Of a stretch of DNA of 64,000 bases, positions 43,601 to 55,695 are shown piece after piece. A program made the translations under genes and the position numbers. Origin of the DNA: Physella acuta (Eukaryota; Mollusca; Gastropoda; Physidae); the NCBI RefSeq assembly GCF_028476545.1, contig NW_026731776.1, positions 1,122,501 to 1,186,500 of the forward strand, read 5' to 3'. The notes below the pieces were generated by a model that was given only the letters and a program-made list of their open reading frames with translations, made no database searches and was not told where the DNA came from. The number at the start of each line of letters is the position of its first letter. The first letter of the stretch is position 1.

Positions 43601-44705
43601 AAACTTGTCAGAAGTGTAAAGAGAAACTTGTCAGAAGTGTAAAGAGAAACTTCTCAGAAGTGTAGAGCAAACTTGTCAGAAGTGTTAAGAGAAACTAGTC
43701 AGGAGAAAATTGTCAGAAGTGTAGAGAGAAACTTGTCAGAAGTGTAAAGAGAAACTTGTCAGGAGAAACTTGTCAGAAGTGATGAGAGAAACTTGTCAGA
43801 AGTGTAAAGAGAAACTTGTCAGAAGTGTAAAGAGAAACTTGTCAGAAGTGTAAAGGGAAACTTGTCAGAAGTGTAAAGAGAAACTTGTCAGAAGTGTAGA
43901 GCGAACTTGTCAGAAGTGTAAAGAGAAACTTGTCAGAAGTGTAAAGAGAAACTTGTCAGAAGTGTAAAGAGAAACTTGTCAGAAGTGTAAAGAGAAACTT
44001 GTCAGGAGAAACTTGTCAGAAGTGTAAAGAGAAACTTGTCAGAAGTGTAAAGAGAAACTTGTCAGAAGTGTAAAGAGAAACTTGTCAGAAGTGTAAAGAG
44101 AAACTTGTCAGAAGTGTAAAGAGAAACTTGTCAGGAGAAACTTGTCAGAAGTGTAGAGAGAAACTTGTCAGAAGTGTAAAGAGAAACTTGTCAGAAGTGT
44201 AAAGAGAAACTTGTCAGAAATGTAAAGAGAAACTTGTCAGAAGTGTAAAGAGAAACTTGTCAGAAATGTAAAGAGAAACTTGTCAGAAGTGTAAAGAGAA
44301 ACTAGTCAGAAGTGTTAAGAGAAACTTGTCAGAAGTGTAAAGAGAAACTTGTCAGAAGTGTAAAGAGAAACTTGTCAGAAATGTAAAGAGAATCTTGTCA
44401 GAAGTGTAAAGAGAAACTTCTCAGAAGTGTAGAGCTAACTTGTCAGAAGTGTAAAGAGAAACTTGTCAGGAGAAACTAGTCAGAAGTGTAGAGAGAAACT
44501 TGTCAGAAGTGTGAAGAGAAACTTGTCAGGAGAAACTTGTCAGAAGTGTAGAGAGAAACTTGTCAGAAGTGTAAAGAGAAACTTGTCAGAAGTGTAAAGA
44601 GAAACTTGTCAGAAGTGTAAAGAGAAACTTGTCAGAAGTGTAAAGAGAAACTTGTCAGAAGTGTAAAGAGAAACTTGTCAGAAGTGTAGAAAACAACTTG
44701 CCACA
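40640..44705. repeat. 23-bp minisatellite with 1.44-kb higher-order repeat, 4.07 kb
   Basis: About 175 copies of AGAAGTGTAAAGAGAAACTT plus GTC, with variant units: AGAGCAAAC, TTAAGAGAAACTAG, a 13-bp short unit AGGAGAAACTTGT and GATGAGAGA. Marker variants recur 1440 bp apart (e.g. GATGAGAGAA at 42341 and 43781, CAGACGTG at 42040 and 43480) or 1463 bp apart (AGAATCTTGTTAG, GTGAATAGA), i.e. one unit more. So about 41.3-42.76 kb and 42.76-44.2 kb are copies of one another. Confidence 0.95.
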
Positions 44706-45114
44706 GCTGTAAAGTAAACGTGCCAGTTATCGCAGGTCAATCAGTTTGTTATCTAAAGGTTTCAAGTCATTAGTCCAACAAGACGTACGTTATCAACTCA
44801 TGTCTGATTAGGCCCCGGGGGGTGGGGGGGGGGTGCTTGGGTCAGATCTAGAAACACATTTTATTTCAATTAACACTTTATAACATGTAAATAGTGTGCG
44901 GGGTGCATTATGGGTAGGAAGAAAGTTGGGGTGAAGAGGGTGTTGGGATGGCCCTCCAATGGAGCACCACTATATGTACCAGTTTATGCTGAGTACCGTA
45001 CTCACGGCTAACATAGAGCTGGGAACTAATCACCTTTACGTTTTAAACAACTCACGCTTGTGGTCAACTAGCTTAGAGAGAAAACCATTTGATGGAGGGA
45101 CGAATGCTGGGTGT
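44706..45114. other. Spacer, no gene seen
   Basis: Holds a G run at 44817-44833. An 83-codon plus-strand frame from 44959 runs into the next array and has no motif. Confidence 0.45.
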
Positions 45115-45645
45115 GACGTACAAAGTCATGACATGAGCTGGATGTGTCGTAGAATGGCCATGACAAAAGCCGGATGTGACGTACAATGTCATGACATGAG
45201 CCGGATGTGACGTAGAATGTCCATTACAATAGCCGGATATGACGTAGAATATCCATGACAAAAGCCGGATGTGACGTAGAATGTCCATGACAAAAGACGG
45301 ATGTGACGTAAAATGTCTGACAAAAGCCGGATGTGACGTAGAATGTCCATGACAAAAGCCGGATGTGACGTAGAATGTCCATGACAAAAGCCGGATATGA
45401 CGTAAAATGTCCATGACAAAAGCCGGATGTGACGTAGAATGTCCATGACAAAAGACGGATGTGACGTAAATGTCCATGACAAAAGCCGGATATGACGTAA
45501 ATGTCCATGACAAAAGCCGGATGTGACGTAAATGTCCATGACAAAAGCCGGATGTGACGTAAATGTCCATGACAAAAGCCGGATGTGACGTAGAATGTCC
45601 ATGACAAAAGTCGGATGTGACGTAGAATATCCATGACATGGACCG
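45115..45645. repeat. 29-32-bp minisatellite
   Basis: About 16 copies of CCATGACAAAAGCCGGATGT plus GACGTAGAATGT; the TGACGT core recurs in each unit. Mixed unit lengths keep several frames open. Confidence 0.92.
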
Positions 45646-45990
45646 GATTTGGCCTACAGTTCCATACGGTTAATCAGCACACGGAAACATTTTAGATTCC
45701 AAGTGAAAAAAAAAGATTATTTTAAATTTCCAAATAAAAACCGAATTAAAAAGGCAAGCGTAGAAAAACGATTTTAATGGGTGTAATAGATTTGAGCTGA
45801 ACCATAAACATGATATTTAGTGTGGGAGTTCACAGCAGTGGGAGACGGGTTGGGGGCAGGTGTGGGGGAGGTGGGGGTGGGGGAGGTGACGGAGGGGGAG
45901 GTGGAGGCATGGGTAGGGGGTGGGTCCTTCCTGACTTGACGCGGAAGCTAAACTATCGTTTTTGTGTACGCCAAAATAGATGCAGCAGAC

Positions 45991-45992
<2 letters not shown>
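45646..45992. other. Spacer, G-rich part
   Basis: G/T-rich 45840-45930 with repeated GGTGGGGG words. No gene seen. Confidence 0.45.

Positions 45993-46069
<77 letters not shown>
45993..46069. repeat. (TA)n microsatellite
   Basis: About 38 uninterrupted TA repeats. Confidence 0.97.
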
Positions 46070-46071
<2 letters not shown>

Positions 46072-46137
46072 TTGGAAATGTCCTTGGATATTTTTTCAAT
46101 GACAAGATTCGTCAGTCAGGTTTTGCTGTCTGTCATT

Positions 46138-46300
46138 AGGTTCCCACAGCGTGTAATGTCCTACAAACGATTGTGTCTGTTCCCACAGCGTGTAATGTCC
46201 TACAAACGATTGTGTCTGTTCCCACAGCGTGTAATGTCCTACAAACGATTGTGTCTGTTCCCACAGCGTGTAATGTGCTACAAACGATTGTGTCTGCCAT
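46138..46300 (+). repeat. 39-bp minisatellite with an acceptor-like motif
   Basis: Four copies of GTTCCCACAGCGTGTAATGT plus CCTACAAACGATTGTGTCT. Each has TTCCCACAG, a good 3' splice-site look-alike, recalling the arrays built from acceptors earlier in the window. No exon follows that I can support. Confidence 0.9.
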
Positions 46301-46369
46301 TAATGACAGACTGAACGACTACAAAGTTGTGCCTCTGTTTATAGTGACAAGAAATGTCAGAACGATTGT

Positions 46370-47358
46370 ATGATCGACAAGATATTGTATGACAGCTAAG
46401 ATGGTGTATGACAGACAAGATGTTTTATGACAGACAAGATGTTGTATGACGGACAAGATGTTGTATGACAGACAAGATGATGTATAACAGACAAGATGTT
46501 GTATGACAGACAAGATGGTGTATGACAGACAAGATGGTGTATGACAGACAAGATGATGTATAACAGACAAGATGTTGTACGACAGACAAGATGGTGTATG
46601 ACAGACAAGATGATGTATAACAGACAAGATGTTGTACGACAGACAAGATGGTGTATGACAGACAAGATGTTTTATAACAGACAAGATGTTGTATGACAGA
46701 CAAGATGTTGTACGACAGACAAGATGGTGTATGACAGACAAGATGTTTGACAGACAAGATGTTGTACGACAGACAAGATGTTGTATGACAGACAAGATGT
46801 TGTATGACAGACAAGATGTTGTATGACAGACAAGATGTTTTATGACAGCTAAGATGGTGTATGACAGCTAAGATGGTGTATGACAGACAAGATGGTGTAT
46901 GACAGACAGTGTGGTGTATGACAGACAAGATGGTGTATGACAGACAAGATGTTGTATGACAGACAAGATGATGTATGACAGACAAGATGATGTATGACAG
47001 ACAAGATGATGTATGACAGACAAGATGGTGTATGACAGACAAGATGGTGTATAACAGACAAGATGTTGTATGACAGACAGGATGGTGTATGACAGACAAG
47101 ATGGTGTATGACAGACAAGATGGCGTATGACAGACAAGATGTTTTATGACAGCTAAGATGGTGTATGACAGCTAAGATGGTGTATGACAGACAGTGTGGT
47201 GTATGACAGACAGGATGGTGTATGACAGACAAGATGGTGTATAACAGACAAGATGTTGTATAACAGACAAGATGTTTTATGACAGACAAGACGTTGTATG
47301 ACAGACAAGATGTTGCATGACAGACAAGATGTTGAATGACAGCTAAAATGTTGTATAT
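46370..47358. repeat. 19-bp minisatellite, 1 kb
   Basis: About 52 copies of GTATGACAGACAAGATGTT (variants AACAGACAAGATG, GACAGCTAAGATGG, GACAGACAGTGTGG). Blocks of variant order repeat, e.g. around 46850-46940 and 47150-47225. Confidence 0.94.
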
Positions 47359-48505
47359 AACAGCCATTTAAAAATATAAAAAAAAAACAACTAAAAGGTT
47401 AATGTATCTAATAATCCTATTGCGTTTTTGCACTTAAGTTCGGCGAAATCACCCCCCTCCCCCCCATTCTGTGAGTGGAAATGCCAGAGTTTGATAAGGG
47501 GCGACAACTGACCAGCTAAGATGTTTGTTTACAGGCTGGTAGCGCTAGCTTAAGCTGGTAGTGGCGAGCTAATTGGTGTGTGGTCATGTTCCAAGTGGTA
47601 GGTCACCACACAGGGACTTATCAAAACCACGCCACACGGGCAAGACACCCCCCACACACACGGGCAAGACCCCCACATGAACAAGAACCCCACCCACACA
47701 CACACACAGACAAGACCCCCACACGGACAAGACCCCCCACACGAACAAGACCCCCGCCCCTCACACGGAAAAGACCCCCCCCCCCCCCTACATTGAATTA
47801 TCAAGACCACTACATAGGTAAGACAATAAAAACCATACATCTAGAGAAAACCACATCGCATTGACAAAATCACCCTACCTACACAAAATCCACCTCACCT
47901 CGAAAAAAACCCACCTCAACTTTTCGCCGAATCTTGACTAACTGGCCGCCAAGGGACAAAACCACCTCTAGGGAGTCAACAGGAATTTATTTGTCCCGCC
48001 CAGCAATTGTCCCGCTCACCATTGTCCCGATCAGCACCCGTTGTGATGACGTCACACGGGGGACCAATTAACGTAAGCCGATTATCTTTAAACGCTTTTA
48101 ACCGCTTATAATCCCCGAACGCCATCAATAAAACCTAGCTAAGCCTGCCGATAAAAAAACGCCTTCAAACATTCAAATTTTCTCGGGACCAGGTTTGAAG
48201 GGGCTGACATGGGCATCAAATATTGACAGCACTTGCTGTCTATGTCATGCTGGGCTAATTACACGGGAGTCACGTGGTTGAACGTCGCGGACGCACAATA
48301 CAGGAATCATTAATCTTATGTCATGTAAATGCTAAATGAAATCATATATTAATCAAATCTTATATAGGAATAAATGTCATATCAAAAAAGATCTCAAAAA
48401 ACTTTCACACGATAGCGCTATAGATCAGACAGACAGTAAGAGAGGCAGACAGAGGGACAAACAGACAGACAGACAGACTGATGGACGGACCGACAGACAG
48501 ACAAC
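47359..48505. other. Spacer with CACACGG-type C-rich repeats
   Basis: At 47640-47785, irregular CAAGACCCCCACACGGA units with C runs. Around 48425-48500, irregular ACAGACAGACAG repeats. Otherwise single-copy, no gene seen. Confidence 0.5.
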
Positions 48506-48509
48506 AGGA

Positions 48510-49875
48510 GTTGATCAAATCAGATTCATGTGCCACTCCTGTAGAGTTGATCAAAACAGATTCATGTGCCACTCCTGTAGAGTTGATCAAATCAGATTCA
48601 TGTGCCACTCCTGTAGCTGTAGTTGATCAAATCAGATTCATGTGCCACTCCTGTAGAGTTGATCAAATCATTTGCCACTCCTGTAGCTGTAGTTGATCAA
48701 ATCAGATTCATGTGCCACTCCTCTAGAGTTGATCAAATCAGATTCATGTGCCACTCCTGTCGAGTTGATCAAATCAGATTCATGTGCCACTCGTGTAGAG
48801 TTGATCAAATCAGATTCATGTGCCACTCCTGTAGCTATAGTTGATCAAATCAGATTCACGTGCCACTCCTGTAGCTGTAGTTGATCAAATCAGATTCATG
48901 TGCCACTCCTGTAGAGTTGATCAAATCAGATTCATGTGCCACTCCTGTAGCTGTAGTTGATCAAAACAGATTCATGTGCCACTCCTGTAGCTGTAGTTGA
49001 TCAAATCAGATTCACGTGCCACTCCTGTAGCTGTAGTTGATCAAATCAGATTCATGTGCCACTCCTGTAGAGTTGATCAAATCAGATTCATGTGCCACTC
49101 CTGTAGCTGTAGTTGATCAAAACAGATTCATGTGCCACTCCTGTAGAGTTGATCAAATCAGATTCATGTGCCACTCCTGTAGCTGTAGTTGATCAAATCA
49201 GATTCATGTGCCACTCCTGTAGAGTTGATCAAATCAGATTCATGTGCCACTCCTGTAGAGTTGATCAAATCAGATTCATGTGCCACTCCTGTAGCTGTAG
49301 TTGATCAAATCAGATTCATGTGCCACTCCTGTAGAGTTGATCAAATCAGATTCATGTGCCACTCCTGTAGAGTTGATCAAATCAGATTCATGTGCCACTC
49401 CTGTAGCTGTAGTTGATCAAATCAGATTCATGTGCCACTCCTGTAGAGTTGATCAAATCAGATTCATGTGCCACTCCTGTAGAGTTGATCAAATCAGATT
49501 CATGTGCCACTCCTGTAGCTGTAGTTGATCAAATCAGATTCATGTGCCACTCCTGTAGAGTTGATCAAATCAGATTCATGTGCCACTCCTGTAGAGTTGA
49601 TCAAATCAGATTCATGTGCCACTCCTGTAGCTGTAGTTGATCAAATCAGATTCATGTGCCACTCCTGTAGAGTTGATCAAATCAGATTCATGTGCCACTC
49701 CTGTAGAGTTGATCAAATCAGATTCATGTGCCACTCCTGTAGCTGTAGTTGAGTGCTGATTCATGTGCCACTCCTGTAGCTGTAGTTGAGTGTTGATTCA
49801 CGTGCCACTCCTGTAGCTGTAGTTGAGTGCTGATTCATGTGCCACTCCTGTAGCTGTAGTTGAGTGCTGATTCAC
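48510..49875. repeat. 35/42-bp minisatellite with 112-bp higher-order unit
   Basis: About 36 copies of TTGATCAAATCAGATTCATG, TGCCACTCCTGTAGA/GCTGTAG. From about 49150 to 49750 they are arranged as 35+35+42 bp, a 112-bp unit repeated at least five times almost without change. Most units carry the palindrome TGATCA. Confidence 0.95.
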
Positions 49876-50085
49876 GTTTCATTTGCTCGGGTTTGGCCAG
49901 GGGTCCATGACAGAGGCTGGGGGGGGGGGGGGGTGGCAGAGGTGCTGTTGTGGAAGTTGAGACCTCACCAGGAGGGGAAGAAAAATAGGGAAAGAATGGG
50001 GAGCTGGGGGGGGGGGGGTGGAGGGTATAGTCCTCTCGGGTGTGCTGAACTTAGAATACGAAGAAACTGTAACTGTATATTTGGC
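49876..50085. other. Spacer with two G runs
   Basis: G runs at 49919-49933 and 50007-50018. No gene seen. Confidence 0.5.
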
Positions 50086-50089
50086 TAGT

Positions 50090-50478
50090 GTCTGGCTTTT
50101 ATCTGGCTTGTATCTGGCTAGTATCTGGCTAGTATCTGGCTAGTATCTGGCTAGTATCTGGCTAGTATCTGGCTAGTATCTGGCTTGTATCTGGCTAGTA
50201 TCTGGCTTGTATCTGGCTAGTATCTGGCTAGTATCTGGCTACTATCTGGCTAGTATCTGGCTAGTATCTGGCTAGTATCTGGCTAGTATCTGGCTTGTAT
50301 CTGGCTAGTATCTGGCTTGTATCTGGCTAGTATCTGGCTAGTATCTGGCTACTATCTGGCTAGTATCTGGCTAGTATCTGGCTAGTATCTGGCTAGTATC
50401 TGGCTACTATCTGGCTAGTATCTGGCTAGTATCTGGCTAGTATCTGGCTAGTATCTGGCTAGTATCTGGCTATCAGTC
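50090..50478. repeat. 11-bp minisatellite
   Basis: About 35 copies of TATCTGGCTAG (variants TTG, CTA). A block of about 14 units (50160-50270) repeats at about 50280-50390. Confidence 0.94.
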
Positions 50479-50529
50479 TAAAAATAGTGTCGGCTCTTCA
50501 CATCAGACACTAGAGGTTACATACCAGCT

Positions 50530-50660
50530 ACTGAAACATACCGACACATACACACCATTGTGCACGCACATATTGGCCTACATTCTGACACACATACACA
50601 CCATTGTGCACGCACATATTGGCCTACATTCTGACACACATACACACCTCTGTGCACGTA
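50530..50660. repeat. ~62-bp tandem repeat
   Basis: Just over two copies of a unit with CATACACACCATTGTGCACG, CACATATTGGCCTACATTCT and GACACA. Confidence 0.85.
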
Positions 50661-50985
50661 CACATCAGCAAGAACTGGGTTCTGAAGTGACCTCTGACCT
50701 CCTGACATTTCTCTGGCACATTTCTGGCACAAAACAATGGGGTCAATCATTTCTAACGGGCTATCAATACTTTGTAACGGGCATCGAATGTTTACAAGTT
50801 CGGCTCTCTTTAGATGTACACCATCCCTCTACCTTCTTCCTCCAGCCCTACCCCACCTCTCTACCACCCCACCTCTTCCTATCCTCTCCTCCTACCCCCC
50901 CCCCCCCCCAAAACCACATTTCTCTTTCTCCTTATAGCTACCTCCCTTATCCACTCTCACCTCTACCTCACTCAACAATCCACCC
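50661..50985. other. Spacer, C-rich right part
   Basis: C/T-rich 50820-50985 with a C run near 50896-50909. No gene seen. Confidence 0.45.
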
Positions 50986-51178
50986 TTAACACCAATCCAC
51001 CCTTAACACCAATCCACCCTTAACACCAATCCACCCTTAACACCAATCCACCCTTAACACCAATCCACCCTTAACACCAATCCACCCTTAACACCAATCC
51101 ACCTTTAACACCAATCCACCCTGAACACCAAACCACCCTTAACACCAATCCACCTTTAACACCAAACCACCTTCGTAC
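50986..51178. repeat. 17-bp minisatellite
   Basis: About 11 copies of CCACCCTTAACACCAAT. Confidence 0.94.
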
Positions 51179-51528
51179 ACATATATCTTTCACCGCTACA
51201 TCACAATCAAATATACACCTCCCATAATGTGATGTAAAATTAGAGAGGAACAAGGGATAAAAACAAGACGATAGAAAACTGGTAAGCTGACAGGCAGAGC
51301 AGCGGCTACCCCCCCCCCCCCACCCCAATGGAATTATGGAATTTATACAGGAAACATATACTTTTACCAGAGTCTGCCCTCCCCGGAAAATGTAGTCCGC
51401 CCGTCTCCAGAAAGTATCAAGAGCCCCCCCCCCCCCCCCCCCCGTTGGAGAAAATGTTTAGAAAAAACACTGAGCATTGTCGCCAAATTCTGCTGTAAAG
51501 CTGTTGTGTAGAGCGGTGTATCATGTTG
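51179..51528. other. Spacer with C runs and a dispersed motif
   Basis: C runs at 51310-51321 and 51424-51443. Between them is ATGGAATTTATACAGGAAAC followed by ATATACTT, the same motif as at 26589-26615. Confidence 0.5.
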
Positions 51529-51529
51529 T

Positions 51530-51872
51530 GGACAGATACAGTTGTAAAGTTGATGTTATAATAGACGGATACAGTTGTAAAGATGATGTTATAAACATAT
51601 ACAGTTGTAAAGATGATGTTATAAACATATACAGTTGTAAAGATGATGTTATAAACATATACAGTTGTAAAGATGATGTTATAAACATATACAGTTGTAA
51701 AGATGATGTTATAAACATATACAGTTGTAAAGATGATGTTATAAACATATACAGTTGTAAAGTTGATGTTATAATAGACGGATACAGTTGTAAAGATGAT
51801 GTTATAAACATATACAGTTGTAAAAATGATGTTATAAACATATACAGTTGTAAAAATGATGGTATGGACAGC
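51530..51872. repeat. 30-bp minisatellite
   Basis: About 11 copies of ACATATACAGTTGTAAAGAT plus GATGTTATAA. It runs into ATGGACAGCTGCAAAGCCAC... and a donor-like TCTCACAG|GTAAATC at 51898/51899, so the array may abut an exon end (MDSCKATDISH), which I cannot confirm. Confidence 0.93.
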
Positions 51873-52745
51873 TGCAAAGCCACAGACATTTCTCACAGGT
51901 AAATCACTTTAATCGATTTCTTGAGTATCGATATTTTGAAAGTCAACTAGACATTTCTTTGTTCTCGAACGTTCCATTAAACACCGCGAGACCGCGAGAC
52001 TCTAAGTTTGAGCTGTACATTGAAAGATTCGCCAGGACAGAGTTGTCTCTTGACGTGGCTGGTGTACACATGTAGACTGAAGCTGACTAGACTGCGGGGC
52101 GAAATTAACGCTCAAATATCAGATTTAGCTCACTCACCGAGTGGAGCAATACAACATCTTTAGATAGATTTATGTACAACAAATTGTAGAACGACATCAA
52201 ATACTTGACACAATGGTAGGACGGCATCAAATAATTGACACAATGGTAGGACGGCATCAAATACTTGACACCAAATTTTCTCAAATTGATGGCACGCGCG
52301 AGTAGAAGCTTTAATTGTCTTATCTTCTTACAATGTAATCTAACCCATCTAGCTATAAATAGATTCACGAGCCAAAACAAGTGTGTCAACTTGTATTGAA
52401 TGTTTGCTTAGAGAGTTTATTTAACTGTAACCATTAAAAAAACTCACGTCTGATGTCACGTGATGCCCGTCTCTCACTCACTGGGCGGTCCACGGAATTT
52501 GTAGTCCAATAATTTTATGGTCCACTAGAAACAGTTGAGGCGTATCCTGCGTCACAACACATTTGGTCAGGTCCGTCTCACGGTGTCCAGCTGCTGACAA
52601 TCTAGTACACCTAGCGAACTTGGGCCCCTAAAGATGGGTACCTTGTGTCGACATCTAGCGAACTCTGGGCCCCTAAGGATGGGCCCACGGCCGTGGAGAA
52701 ACGTGTGATACAGCCGCCAATGGCAGAAAGGCCAGGCTTGATCAA
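51873..52745. other. Single-copy stretch
   Basis: Contains a two-copy ~30-bp repeat at 52195-52270 (GACACAATGGTAGGACGGCA) and a two-copy segment around 52610-52690 (CGAACTTGGGCCCCTAAAGA). A minus-strand open frame 52105-52389 crosses the first of these and shows no domain. Confidence 0.4.
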
Positions 52746-52754
52746 GTTTTTCAC

Positions 52755-53060
52755 ACCATAGGGTGGGGGTGTGGGGGTGTGAGTGGTGGTGTGGTGGTGT
52801 TGGGTGGTTAGTGGGATGGTGTGGTTTGGTAACTTGGTTTAGAGGTGTGGGGTGTTGTAGTGGGGTGGTGGTGTGGTGTGTTGGTGTAACGGTGTAATAT
52901 GGGGTGGCGTGGTATGGTGGTGTGGTGTGGTGTGGGGAGGTGGGGAGGTGGGGCGGGTTTTTTGTGTAGTAGTGTGGTGTGGGGTAGTAGTGTGGTGTGG
53001 GGTAGTAGTGTGGTGTGGGGTAGTAGTGTGGTGTGGTGTCGGTGGTAGTGGTTTGAGTTT
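52755..53060. repeat. Irregular GT-rich tandem repeat
   Basis: GGTGTGGTGGTGT words, then four copies of TGTGGGGTAGTAGTGTGG at 52965-53040. Confidence 0.85.
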
Positions 53061-53079
53061 GTGGTGTGTAGTATACCAA

Positions 53080-53128
53080 AGATGGCCAAGAACAAAGAAG
53101 ATGGCCAAGAACAAAGAAGATGGCCATC
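53080..53128. repeat. 19-bp tandem repeat
   Basis: Two and a half copies of ATGGCCAAGAACAAAGAAG. Confidence 0.88.
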
Positions 53129-53450
53129 TCCTACCCGTATAATTAGTCGTTCGAGACTTCAGATTAGTTCAAAAGGCGTCCCGCAATTTGAACAGGTACA
53201 GGGTGTGCAAACATGCCCCAACCTTGGCCTAATCAAACATGCAACCATCCCCCTTCAAGACCTCATGTATACGTTTACTCGGACCCTTTGTACCCGTACA
53301 TTCTTCTAGATCAAATGACAAGAGGAAACCTGGCATTTAGATGACACGGATGTCACATACGTGCAGTTAGTTGATGGAAATATGTCAGGGTTTCAGACAG
53401 TAATGACAGACGTAGAACGTAGGCTGACGTTAGAACGTCGCAAACAACGT
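53129..53450. other. Spacer, no gene seen
   Basis: Unique-looking sequence without supportable exons. Confidence 0.45.
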
Positions 53451-53451
53451 C

Positions 53452-53585
53452 GCTAGTCACGTATGGCGAGAATAGAACAGTGACGTCACGTATGGCGAGA
53501 TTAGAACAGTGACGTCACGTATGGCAAGATTAGAACAGTGACGTCACGTATGACAAGATTAGAAGAGTGACGTCACAACTCTCGT
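53452..53585. repeat. ~30-bp minisatellite carrying CRE sites
   Basis: About four copies of GTCACGTATGGCGAGATTAG plus AACAGTGAC. Each junction makes a perfect TGACGTCA followed by CGTATG, so the array is a row of CREB/ATF-type palindromes at regular spacing. Confidence 0.9.
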
Positions 53586-54130
53586 CTGACGAGATTGGCC
53601 TCACACACGATAGTCTCGAACACAAATTGTCGTGTTTGTTCCTGGTGCTAACTCTAATGTCATCAGGCAAGGGAAGCTATCCGACATAGATCTGCTTGCA
53701 TGTCAGCCAGCAGTTGCCGTTCCTGAATACCCACCTCATTAATCTGACGACTCCATTGAACTCAGCCTATCAATTGCCCTTTCAAGTCATTTAATTGGCT
53801 CTTTCGTTTTTATAGGATTTATATTCAAACTTAAAGCATGTTAAAATTATTTTTTTTTTAAATTTAAAACTTGAGGCATGTTGAAATTAGGTTCTTATTT
53901 AAACTTAATGCATGAAAAAATTAGCTTTTAAACATTTTTTTTTTAAATCATGTTAAAATTAGATTTTTATTTAAACGTTAGGCTTGGTAAAAATAAGTTT
54001 TTTATTCAAACTTAAAGAAGTTAAAGTTAGTTTATAGGTTTTGATCCGAACAGATAATAAATAAGAGAATGTAAGAACCTTTATTACCAGTAGGCATTCG
54101 GGGAAACATTGGACACATCTCGAGGATTGA
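53586..54130. other. Spacer, AT-rich
   Basis: Four loose repeats of a TTAAACTTRAGGCATGTTAA-like word between 53825 and 54020. No gene seen. Confidence 0.45.
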
Positions 54131-54134
54131 CACT

Positions 54135-54302
54135 GTGTCCGGGTGTGTCTGTGTGTGTGTCTATATGAATCTGTGTGTGTGTCTGTGTGTGTGTCTGTGT
54201 GTGTTTGTGTGTGTCTGTGTGTGTGTCTGTGTGTGTGTCTGTGTGTGTTGGTGTGTGTGTGTCTGTGTGTGTCTGGGTGTGTGTGAGTCTGTGTGTGTGT
54301 GA
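54135..54302. repeat. GT-rich microsatellite (TGTGTC/TGTGTG)
   Basis: Irregular GTGTGTGTCT repeats over about 165 bp. Confidence 0.94.
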
Positions 54303-54950
54303 ACATGATAACTTAAGCTGTGCTTCGGTTAGCTGAACCAAATTTCACATAGAGGGTCTATAAGTATTATATCGTATGCGTGGGTTATCACCGACTTTTG
54401 AGCGATTTCCGATAACCAAAAGTGACACATTATTCCGTTTCTCGTTTCCTAAAAAACCTTCATAATTTTTGAATTTTAAATCATTTTCTCACAAAGCGGT
54501 ACATTCTAGACCTTCCACCTCCAAGTTTGCTCGAAAAACGAAATGTTGTGTCAAAAACTTACCATTTCTATAGACCGATACCATAGTGCCATCCCAACCC
54601 TTGCTCTTAAATAAGAATATACGAGAAAGTTTAGGGGAGCTAACTCCACGTTTTTAAATTTAGATTTATAGAAAGTTAATTCTAGACAGACAATGACAGA
54701 GTTTCAGACCACGACTGCATTAATATTATAGTTCTAGCAGCCGATGTGGAGCGATCTGTTTGAATAAGAAATGTGACTCTCCGATGGACAAAGTTGAAAT
54801 CAGCTTACATCTAACACGACTAGAGTTGCCGTTCTTACAACTACGATCCAAATTTACATTGAAGCCGCGGCCCTTTAATTTCTTGAAATTTTTTTGGAGC
54901 AAGTTTTTTTGCTGAACACAGAGGTAGTAACATCTGACCAGGGGAAGAGC
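54303..54950. other. Single-copy stretch, no gene seen
   Basis: AT-rich, 650 bp without arrays; no conserved frame is apparent on either strand. Confidence 0.4.
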
Positions 54951-54951
54951 A

Positions 54952-55695
54952 GGTCCTGTATACAGTGAGCAGGTCCTGTAGACAGTGAGCAGGTCCTGTA
55001 GACAGTGAGCAGGTCCTGTAGACAGTGAGCAGGTCCTGTAGACAGTGAGCAGGTCCTGTAGACAGTGAGCAGGTCCTGTAGACAGTGAGCAGGTCCTAGT
55101 GAGCAGGTCCTGTAGACAGTGAGCAGGTCCTGTAGACAGTGAGCAGGTCCTGTAGACAGTGAGCAGGTCCTGTAGACAGTGAGCAGGTCCTGTAGACAGT
55201 GAGCAGGTCCTGTAGACAGTGAGCAGGTCCTGTAGACAGTGAGCAGGTCCTGTAGACAGTGAGCAGGTCCTGTAGACAGTGAGCAGGTCCTGTAGACAGT
55301 GAGCAGGTCCTGTAGACAGTGAGCAGGTCCTGTAGACAGTGAGCAGGTCCTGTAGACAGTGAGCAGGTCCTGTAGACAGTGAGCAGGTCCTAGTGAGCAG
55401 GTCCCGTAGACAGTGAGCAGGTCCTGTAGACAGTGAGCAGGTCCTGTAGACAGTGAGCAGGTCCTGTAGACAGTGAGCAGGTCCTGTAGACAGTGAGCAG
55501 GTCCTAGTGAGCAGGTCCCGTAGACAGTGAGCAGGTCCTGTAGACAGTGAGCAGGTCCTGTAGACAGTGAGCAGGTCCTGTAGACAGTGAGCAGGTCCTG
55601 TAGACAGTGAGCAGGTCCCGTAGACAGTGAGCAGGTACTGTAGACAGTGAGCAGGTCCTGTAGACAGTGAGCAGGTCCTAGTGAGCAGGTCCTGT
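54952..55695. repeat. 20-bp minisatellite
   Basis: About 36 copies of CTGTAGACAGTGAGCAGGTC, with a shortened unit TCCTAGTGAGCAGG at about 55093, 55388, 55502 and 55676. The recurring short unit marks block duplication. Confidence 0.95.

Noticed and set aside
52105-52389. 94-codon minus-strand hydrophobic/basic frame
   Set aside because: Crosses a local duplication and shows no family motif or splice context.
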